Positions 58,252 to 64,000 of a stretch of 64,000 nt of DNA are shown here, in pieces. This DNA is from Flavobacterium sp. MedPE-SWcel. Lineage in GTDB: Bacteria > Bacteroidota > Bacteroidia > Flavobacteriales > Flavobacteriaceae. The translations under genes and the position numbers were made by a program. The notes below the pieces were generated by a model. It saw nothing but the letters and a program-made list of their open reading frames with translations. It ran no database searches and was not told where the DNA came from. The DNA lies in the NCBI GenBank assembly GCA_001874325.1, contig MPCW01000004.1, positions 145,213 to 209,212 on the forward strand, in the 5' to 3' direction. The first letter of the stretch is position 1, and each line of letters begins with the position of its first letter.

Positions 58252-58869
58252 TTATCTCCAATCAGATCCATTTTTATTTCGACCAAAGTAATATGTTATT
58301 CCAAAAGATGCATTAATAACTGTGCCTGTAAAAGCATTTCCAGAAGGTTTACCGTTAGGGTAAGTACCATCAAAGTTATAATGCTGAGTTACGTTAAGTA
58401 TATAAGAAGCATCAAAGGTAAGCGCAAAACTATCGCTTAGGTAATATTGTGGAGTTATCCCTATTATAATATTACCAATGTTATCTGCATCTTGACCATT
58501 AATAGATTTTAGGGAAGAATATCCAAGCCCTGCATGAGCTAACATGTTAATATAACCATTCGTGTAATCAGGTAATGCAATAGTTCTTCCTAAGTTGTGT
58601 ACAACTTGAAATGAGTATCTATTATAGTCAGTTCCAAGTTCAGGATTACTTCCTGTTCTAAATTTATCAGATCCAAAATCAAATTTAATACCCCAACTTT
58701 CGTCTAACATATAACGAAAACCAATTTCAAAGTGTGAGAACTGTGATATACCTGGATCGCCAGATACACCTAAACCATAGCCTGCTTCGAGGGAGTATTG
58801 ATCAAATTTTCTTTGGGCATTAGCACAGATGGAAACTAATAATAGTAGTAGGGGTAACTTTTTAATCAT
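58252..58869 (-). CDS. Outer-membrane beta-barrel protein
   Basis: The 205-aa protein has a signal peptide (ends ANAQ) and about eight amphipathic strands: YSLEAGYGLGVSG, HFEIGFRYML, WGIKFDFGSDKF, INMLAHAGLGYSSL, and the last ASFGITYYFGR. This is the small OmpA-like/OMP_b-brl type. No function is known. A TATATTTG element on the - strand (58899-58892) lies 23 nt before the start. The 297-nt gap on the other side holds nothing else clear. Confidence 0.85.
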   Translation of the reverse strand: MIKKLPLLLLLVSICANAQRKFDQYSLEAGYGLGVSGDPGISQFSHFEIGFRYMLDESWGIKFDFGSDKFRTGSNPELGTDYNRYSFQVVHNLGRTIALPDYTNGYINMLAHAGLGYSSLKSINGQDADNIGNIIIGITPQYYLSDSFALTFDASYILNVTQHYNFDGTYPNGKPSGNAFTGTVINASFGITYYFGRNKNGSDWR

Positions 58870-58891
58870 AGGTCGTGTATTTTGTTTGAGA

Positions 58892-58899
58892 CAAATATA
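58892..58899 (-). promoter_or_regulatory. Candidate -7 element of the outer-membrane barrel gene
   Basis: On the - strand TATATTTG matches TAnnTTTG and ends 22 nt before the ATG at 58869. No -33 TTTG at the normal spacing is seen. Confidence 0.5.
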
Positions 58900-59138
58900 T
58901 TATTAACAGAAAATTAATACAATAAAAATTGCAAAAAAAAAACAGTATAATTGCTTGGTTTTTAAATTTGAAGACGAAATTTTCAAGAAAGAGGTGTAAA
59001 GTTTCCTTTGAAGTAAAGGGGTTAGAGGCTCTTTTGGTTAATGTGAGTTTTTTCATTCATTGATAAAAAAATATTTTTAAAGTTGTAAACTTATTGTTTT
59101 TTTGAGAAATGTGAATGTGTTATTTCGTGTTAATTGAA

Positions 59139-59146
59139 TACTTTTG
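59139..59146 (+). promoter_or_regulatory. Candidate -7 element of the ABC ATPase gene
   Basis: TACTTTTG matches TAnnTTTG and ends 20 nt before the start codon of the ABC ATPase gene. Confidence 0.5.
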
Positions 59147-59166
59147 TTAAATAATTTGATAACTAG

Positions 59167-60126
59167 ATGCTTGTAGTTAAAAATATATCTTTTGGTTATA
59201 CCAAAGCTAGAGTTTTACATAACATAGACTTTTCGGTAAAAAAAGGGCAAAATATAGCCGTTATTGGAGAAAGTGGTTGTGGTAAGAGTACTTTACTTAA
59301 ATTGATTTACGGATTATATGATCTTGATGAAGGAGAGGTGAAGTACAAAAATGAAACTATTTTGGGTCCAAAGTTTAATCTTGTTCCTGGGTCATTATAT
59401 ATGAAGTACTTAGCGCAAGATTTTGATTTAATGCCTTATATAACAGCTGCCGAAAATGTAGGTAAATATCTTTCTAATTTTTACCCTGAAGAGAAAAAAA
59501 GGCGTGTACAAGAATTACTAGAAATAGTTGAAATGGCAAATTTTGCTGATGTAAAAGCACAATACCTTAGCGGAGGACAACAACAACGTATTGCATTGGC
59601 AAAAGCGTTAGCGTTAGAACCAGAGGTATTACTGTTAGACGAACCTTTTAGTCATATAGATAATTTTAGAAAAAATGCTTTAAGGAGAAACTTGTTTACT
59701 TATCTTAAGCAAAAAGGAATTACCTGTATTGTAGCTACACATGATAGTACTGATTCACTTTCTTTTGCAGATGAAACTATTGTTATTAAGAACGGAACTT
59801 TAGTAGATAAAGCACCATCCAAAGAAATATACTATAACCCAAAGGATAGATATACAGCATCGTTATTTGGTGAGGTAAACGAAATAAAATTAGAATTGTT
59901 AACGCTTACCGTGAAAACGGATGAGAAAGTATTAATATATCCACATCAATTAAAAGTTACAGATGATGGGCCTTTAAAAGTAATTGTGAAACAATGTTAT
60001 TTTAAAGGAAGCCGTTACCTTATTAAATCAGCTTTAGATAGACAAGTGATTTTCTTTGAGCATCATGTTGCACTACCGATAAATGATGAGGTTAGTTTAA
60101 TGGTAGACCGTAATGCATTTGGTTAA
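59167..60126 (+). CDS. Orphan ABC transporter ATP-binding protein (PotA/FbpC-like)
   Basis: The 319-aa protein has Walker A GESGCGKST at 34-42, Q-loop YLAQDFDLMPYITA, signature LSGGQQQRIALAKA, Walker B VLLLDEPFSHID, and the H-loop VATHDSTD. A C-terminal TOBE-like region (~230-319) places it with spermidine, iron or sulfate importer ATPases. No permease or binding protein is next to it, so the partner is elsewhere or it acts with a distant permease. It has its own promoter-like element. Confidence 0.87.
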   Translation: MLVVKNISFGYTKARVLHNIDFSVKKGQNIAVIGESGCGKSTLLKLIYGLYDLDEGEVKYKNETILGPKFNLVPGSLYMKYLAQDFDLMPYITAAENVGKYLSNFYPEEKKRRVQELLEIVEMANFADVKAQYLSGGQQQRIALAKALALEPEVLLLDEPFSHIDNFRKNALRRNLFTYLKQKGITCIVATHDSTDSLSFADETIVIKNGTLVDKAPSKEIYYNPKDRYTASLFGEVNEIKLELLTLTVKTDEKVLIYPHQLKVTDDGPLKVIVKQCYFKGSRYLIKSALDRQVIFFEHHVALPINDEVSLMVDRNAFG

Positions 60127-60208
60127 TATACTATAGTGATTAGGTTGCTGTCTGATAATCATTATCTAAAAAATATATATCTTTAGATAGTGTAAATTGC
60201 AAAATCAC

Positions 60209-60216
60209 TAATTTTG
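60209..60216 (+). promoter_or_regulatory. Candidate -7 element of the fabH-like gene
   Basis: TAATTTTG matches TAnnTTTG and ends 28 nt before the start codon. Confidence 0.5.
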
Positions 60217-60244
60217 CAACCTAATTTTATAAAACTCATAATAG

Positions 60245-61258
60245 ATGTATTCTTCAAAAATATCTGGCTTGGGACATTATGTTCCAGAAAATGTAGTTAC
60301 TAATGACGATCTTTCCAAGTTAATGGATACCAATGATGAGTGGATACAGGAGCGTACAGGTATAAAAGAAAGAAGACATGTAACAGAAGGAGATGGTAAT
60401 ACTACCACTGCAATGGGGGTAAAAGCAGCCAAAATAGCTATAGAGCGAGCAAGACTAGACAAAGAAGATATTGATTTTATATTATTTGCAACTTTAAGCC
60501 CGGACTACTACTTCCCTGGTCCAGGTGTTTTAGTGCAAAGAGATTTAGGTATGAAACGTACTGTTGGTGCGCTTGATATTCGTAATCAGTGTTCTGGTTT
60601 TATATATGCACTTTCTGTAGCCGATCAGTTTATAAAAACTGGGATGTACAAAAATATCCTGATAATAGGATCTGAAATACACTCTAAGGGCTTAGATATG
60701 ACTACTCGTGGTAGAGGGATTTCGGTGATATTTGGTGATGGAGCAGGTGCAGCAGTACTTTCTAGATCAGAAGATACTACAAAAGGAATTCTATCAACAC
60801 ACTTACATTCAGAAGGACAACATGCAGAAGAACTTTCTTTAATAGCTCCAGGTATGGGGAAACGTTGGGTTACTGATATTATAGCAGATAATGATCCTAA
60901 TGATGAAAGTTATTATCCGCATATGAACGGTCAGTTTGTGTTTAAAAATGCAGTAGTTCGTTTTAGCGAAGTGATAATGGAGGGGTTAAAAACAAATAAC
61001 CTAGAGGTATCAGATATTGATATGTTGATACCGCATCAAGCAAACTTGAGAATATCACAGTTCATTCAGCAAAAATTTAAGCTTAATAATGATCAGGTAT
61101 ATAATAACATCATGAAATATGGTAATACCACAGCAGCATCTGTACCTATTGCGTTAACAGAGGCTTGGGAGCAAGGTAAAATTAAAGAAGGTGATACTGT
61201 AGTACTAGCGGCTTTTGGTAGTGGATTTACTTGGGGTAGTGCTATAATCAAATGGTAA
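60245..61258 (+). CDS. fabH: Beta-ketoacyl-ACP synthase III (FabH-type)
   Basis: The 337-aa protein has the KASIII triad: Cys116 in IRNQCSGFIYALS, His264 in LIPHQANLRI and Asn294 in KYGNTTAASV. The FabH-like opening SGLGHYVPENVVTN and TNDEWIQERTGIKER are clear. It condenses acetyl-CoA or branched acyl-CoA with malonyl-ACP. It is not beside plsX or accB as the main fabH usually is, so it may be a second FabH. The other KASIII in the window (15.7 kb) is clearly distinct. It ends at a terminator. Confidence 0.9.
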   Translation: MYSSKISGLGHYVPENVVTNDDLSKLMDTNDEWIQERTGIKERRHVTEGDGNTTTAMGVKAAKIAIERARLDKEDIDFILFATLSPDYYFPGPGVLVQRDLGMKRTVGALDIRNQCSGFIYALSVADQFIKTGMYKNILIIGSEIHSKGLDMTTRGRGISVIFGDGAGAAVLSRSEDTTKGILSTHLHSEGQHAEELSLIAPGMGKRWVTDIIADNDPNDESYYPHMNGQFVFKNAVVRFSEVIMEGLKTNNLEVSDIDMLIPHQANLRISQFIQQKFKLNNDQVYNNIMKYGNTTAASVPIALTEAWEQGKIKEGDTVVLAAFGSGFTWGSAIIKW

Positions 61259-61283
61259 AGTGCTTGAAGTCACAACTAAATAT

Positions 61284-61319
61284 AAAAAAAGCTACTCTTA
61301 ATAAGAGTGGCTTTTTTTA
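61284..61319 (+). terminator. Terminator after fabH
   Basis: The stem AAAAAAGC..ACTCTTA/ATAAGAGT..GCTTTTTT (one T-G wobble) is followed by a T run. Confidence 0.85.
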
Positions 61320-61408
61320 TGTTCTAATAATAAATTCATTCATAAAACAACGAGGTGTTATTTATTATTCCTGTTGCTCTTAGTTGTAATAGTTTATTAT
61401 AAAAAGTA

Positions 61409-61436
61409 AGCCCTCACGATGGAGATCGTGAGGGCT
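61409..61436 (-). terminator. GC-rich hairpin terminator after the TonB-type receptor gene
   Basis: Arms AGCCCTCACGAT (61409-61420) and ATCGTGAGGGCT (61425-61436) form a 12-bp perfect stem with a GGAG loop. On the - strand it is followed by TTACTTTTT. It lies 63 nt after the receptor stop and is more GC-rich than its surroundings. Confidence 0.75.
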
Positions 61437-61499
61437 ACATAAACTAACTAAACTTAATATGAAAAACGGTTCTTGATTGATGAACTTTTTTTCATGCTT

Positions 61500-63911
61500 T
61501 TAAAACAATCCACCTCCAGATTGTTTAGTATTGTTATCACGTCTTTTACGTTGCATAGCCTTATTTTTACCACCACCAAACATGTAGTTTACACCGATGT
61601 ATACATTACGGCTTTCCCAGTTAAATTCACCTGTTTGAGGGAATGGGTTTCTAGAGTTAAATCGAGAACGCATGGTGTTAAACATGTCGTTAAAACGTAC
61701 ACTTAAAGATAGCTTGTTGTTAAGCATAGAGTAACGTACTCCAGAATCTACTTTATACATTTCTTCAGTATTGTTTTGTATACCATCTACACCACCTCTG
61801 TAGAAACCAAATAATAAAAGTCTTAATCTTTTATTTACTCTAAAGTTGTTGTTTATTCTACCGTTAAATGCAGCTACATCGACCTCTTTAATAATAGATT
61901 CAAAATCGTTATCAGTTCCAGGTGTTAGTACAGAAACTAAACCTTTTTGAGAAATACTAGAAAAATCTATAGCAGGTTGTACACTCCACCACTTTGTAAT
62001 TCTATAATTAGCAGAAACCTCAAAACCGAAAGAAGTGTTTCTGTCAAAATTAGCAAAACTCATTATCTGGTCTTGCGTGTTTGCAGTTGTTTCATCAGGG
62101 TATAATACTCTACTAATCTCATCATTTATTAATCTGTAAAATACACCTCCTGTAATAGATGATCCTCTACCTAATACTTTAGTATAATTAAGTTCTAATG
62201 AATTTGTAAACTGTGGCTCTAAGTATTGGTTACCTAAAGAAGTAATTAGCGGAGTTGCAAATTCTCTAACAGGTTTTGTTTGTTCTAAGCTAGGTCTGTC
62301 TACACGACGACTGTAACTCATCTGGAACATATTTTTTTCGTCTAACGAGTATGTTAAGTATGCAGATGGATATACAGTAAGATAATCGTCGTTAAAAACA
62401 GCACCACCTCTGTTAAAATCTGCTTCTACATTATAACTCTCAAATCGAGCACCTAGCTGGTACGTAAACTTGTTGAATTTTTGACCAAATGTTGCGTATG
62501 CTGAATAGATGTTTACATCGTAAGTATAATTTGAGTTTTGAAGCGCAGGATTAGTTATACTAGGATTTGTAGATGTATAATCATTTTCGGTGTTTATAAT
62601 TCTAGCCTCTGCACCAAACTCTAAAGTTGTTTTATCATTTAAAGGGTTTACATAGTCAAGGTTAAGTGTAATGTTTGCCCCATCAGTATCAATATTATCT
62701 AGATAAGTATCCGTAACATCATTTACAGTAGTGTTAAAAGTAGCATCTTGTTCTACAGATGTATCATTATAATTTCCTTCAAAATCTAATGTGTGTCCTT
62801 CTTTTGGGAATTTGTGTTTGTAGGCTAAGTTATAAGAGTTGTTACTGATATCGCTATCATAAATAGCTAATTGTTGAGTGTTTGTAAACGCAGATGTTGA
62901 AGGGTATCTTATGTCAATCCCTACATGACCTATTCCATTTGTGTAATTTTGATTAGTGTAAGCAGAAATTGTGTTGTTATCGTTTATGTAATAATCAACA
63001 CCAAATTTACCAAGGTAACTATTGTTGTCGTTATTAATATCAAACACCTGTCGCGAGCTAATATCATCTCTAAATACATTACCATCGTTAAAACGCTTAC
63101 CAAAGTTAGAACCTACATTAGTAAAGAAGTTTACTTTACCAGTACGGTAGTTCATGTTAAGCGAGTTGTTATGCTTAGGTGTTTTTGCAAAAGTTACCCC
63201 TGCATTAACACTACCATTAAACCCGTCGTTTGTGTTTTTGTGTAATACAATATTAATAATACCCGACATACCCTCTGGGTTGTACTTAGCACTTGGGTTT
63301 GTTATCAATTCTATTTTTTTGATAGAGGTAGATGGTATCTGTTTTAGTAATTGTGCAGGAGATATATTAGTAGGTCGTCCATCTACTAATACTCTTACAT
63401 TTTGGTTACCACGTAAAGAGATATTTCCGTCTTGGTCTACATTAACAGATGGGATATTGTTCATTATTTCAGATGCTGTACCCCCTGCAGTAGTAAGGTC
63501 GCGTCCTACGGTAATAACCTTACGATCTATTTTTTGTTCTATAGTAGATACCTCTTTTACAATTTCTACCTCTTCTAATTCTGTTGCAGATTCTCCTAGT
63601 GATATTGTACCAAGATCGATACCTTTATTGTCTTTACTTAAGTTGGCAGTAGTAGAGTGAGTTTTGTACCCCATAAACTGTACATCTACATTATAATTTT
63701 TAAGAGGTAATTTTTTTATAGTAAAGTTTCCGTTGTCATTAGTAATACCACCTGTAACGGTAGTACCATTTTCTTTAATAACAATACTTACATATGGTAA
63801 TGGTTCTGATGTAGTTTGATCTACAATTTTACCTGAGATGCTCCCTGAGTTTTGAGCATAAATACCCGTTATGCTTCCTACAAGAAGCAGTAGTAAAAAC
63901 TTAAAATTCAT
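61500..63911 (-). CDS. Outer-membrane TonB-type receptor with carboxypeptidase-regulatory-like domain
   Basis: The 803-aa protein has a signal peptide (to ~20, IYAQ), a CarboxypepD_reg-like beta-sandwich (~22-105, GSISGKIVDQTTSEPLPYVSIVI), and a plug domain with IMNNIPSVNVDQDGNISLRG around 148-167 and ELITNPSAKYNPEGMSGIIN. A long OMP_b-brl_3-type barrel follows. The TonB box is weak. It belongs to the outer membrane beta-barrel family of Bacteroidota, which may transport peptides or oligosaccharides; no SusD partner is adjacent, so a non-glycan role is possible. The C-terminal tail is Lys/Gln-rich. Its start lies near the window end with 89 nt of upstream sequence. Confidence 0.92.
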   Translation of the reverse strand: MNFKFLLLLLVGSITGIYAQNSGSISGKIVDQTTSEPLPYVSIVIKENGTTVTGGITNDNGNFTIKKLPLKNYNVDVQFMGYKTHSTTANLSKDNKGIDLGTISLGESATELEEVEIVKEVSTIEQKIDRKVITVGRDLTTAGGTASEIMNNIPSVNVDQDGNISLRGNQNVRVLVDGRPTNISPAQLLKQIPSTSIKKIELITNPSAKYNPEGMSGIINIVLHKNTNDGFNGSVNAGVTFAKTPKHNNSLNMNYRTGKVNFFTNVGSNFGKRFNDGNVFRDDISSRQVFDINNDNNSYLGKFGVDYYINDNNTISAYTNQNYTNGIGHVGIDIRYPSTSAFTNTQQLAIYDSDISNNSYNLAYKHKFPKEGHTLDFEGNYNDTSVEQDATFNTTVNDVTDTYLDNIDTDGANITLNLDYVNPLNDKTTLEFGAEARIINTENDYTSTNPSITNPALQNSNYTYDVNIYSAYATFGQKFNKFTYQLGARFESYNVEADFNRGGAVFNDDYLTVYPSAYLTYSLDEKNMFQMSYSRRVDRPSLEQTKPVREFATPLITSLGNQYLEPQFTNSLELNYTKVLGRGSSITGGVFYRLINDEISRVLYPDETTANTQDQIMSFANFDRNTSFGFEVSANYRITKWWSVQPAIDFSSISQKGLVSVLTPGTDNDFESIIKEVDVAAFNGRINNNFRVNKRLRLLLFGFYRGGVDGIQNNTEEMYKVDSGVRYSMLNNKLSLSVRFNDMFNTMRSRFNSRNPFPQTGEFNWESRNVYIGVNYMFGGGKNKAMQRKRRDNNTKQSGGGLF

Positions 63912-64000
63912 TTTAATAACTGTTGATTGATTGATGATGTCTATATGACAACATAACGAACAATTTGTTACAAAAAATTATAAAAAAATATTTTTAATAG

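Noticed and set aside
58862..59056. 64-aa - strand open frame upstream of the outer-membrane protein
   Set aside because: It is low-complexity Phe/Ile/Asn sequence over an AT-rich gap and overlaps a promoter-like element; no support for a gene.
63154..63660. 168-aa open frame antisense to the TonB-type receptor
   Set aside because: It falls inside the conserved plug region of the receptor, and its hydrophobic runs come from the opposite-strand codons.

Overview
The window looks like a chromosomal segment of a low-GC flavobacterium (Bacteroidota, Flavobacteriaceae-like). The support is the AT-rich sequence, TAnnTTTG-type promoter elements (two with a perfect TTTG-N19-TATATTTG layout), weak Shine-Dalgarno sequences, and family content such as a PorV/PorQ-like protein, a CarboxypepD_reg/TonB-type receptor, DUF4105, DUF4369, DUF2805 and the DUF1800/DUF1501 pair. 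The species cannot be named from the sequence alone. No intergenic stretch exceeds about 300 bases.

Region 1 (1-24.9 kb) is one large surface-polysaccharide locus, nearly all on the + strand with tiny gaps or overlaps. It opens with the 3' end of cysN (sulfate activation), 2 nt before a Wzx flippase. Next come a MurA-like enolpyruvyl transferase, a hexapeptide acyltransferase, a PAPS sulfotransferase, a MurB-like reductase, a glycosyltransferase, an EpsG/Wzy-like polymerase, two tandem polysaccharide-deacetylase paralogues, two GT4-type transferases, a polysaccharide pyruvyl transferase and another GT4. The last part holds a PglC-like initiating phosphoglycosyl transferase, an ACP/KASIII/SDR cassette, PglD-, PglE- and PglF-like enzymes for a UDP-diamino-trideoxy sugar, Wza, and a Wzc-type tyrosine kinase with a (Gly-Tyr)9 tail. 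A PHP-type phosphatase (YwqE/CpsB type) converges on wzc from the - strand. I infer a Wzx/Wzy-exported glycan started on a bacillosamine-like sugar. It may carry sulfate, pyruvate, lactyl-ether and unusual acyl decorations, with PAPS, UDP-sugar and acyl-ACP supply encoded in the same operon.

Region 2 (25-35.4 kb) is envelope and housekeeping: DUF4105 and PorV/PorQ-like proteins, pssA, a GH25 lysozyme-like protein, a - strand operon kdsD-tatC-AhpD-like-lptB, and divergent recQ. Region 3 (35.4-37.4 kb) is a single signal-less beta-helix (tailspike/pectate-lyase-3-like) gene between two near-identical palindromic terminators.

Region 4 (37.4-64 kb) is a mosaic of short operons: DUF2891, a COG2509 flavoprotein, a TetR-UbiB-kinase pair, idi-queD-manA, a tandemly duplicated tRNA-Thr(TGT) transcription unit, lipoproteins, an alpha/beta hydrolase operon with a DUF2089 regulator, a DMT exporter, a YkuD_2 L,D-transpeptidase-like lipoprotein, DUF1501/DUF1800, htpG, an OmpA lipoprotein, an orphan ABC ATPase, a second KASIII (FabH) and a large outer-membrane TonB-type receptor. 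Several gene ends carry unusually long perfect palindromes that act as probable bidirectional terminators.
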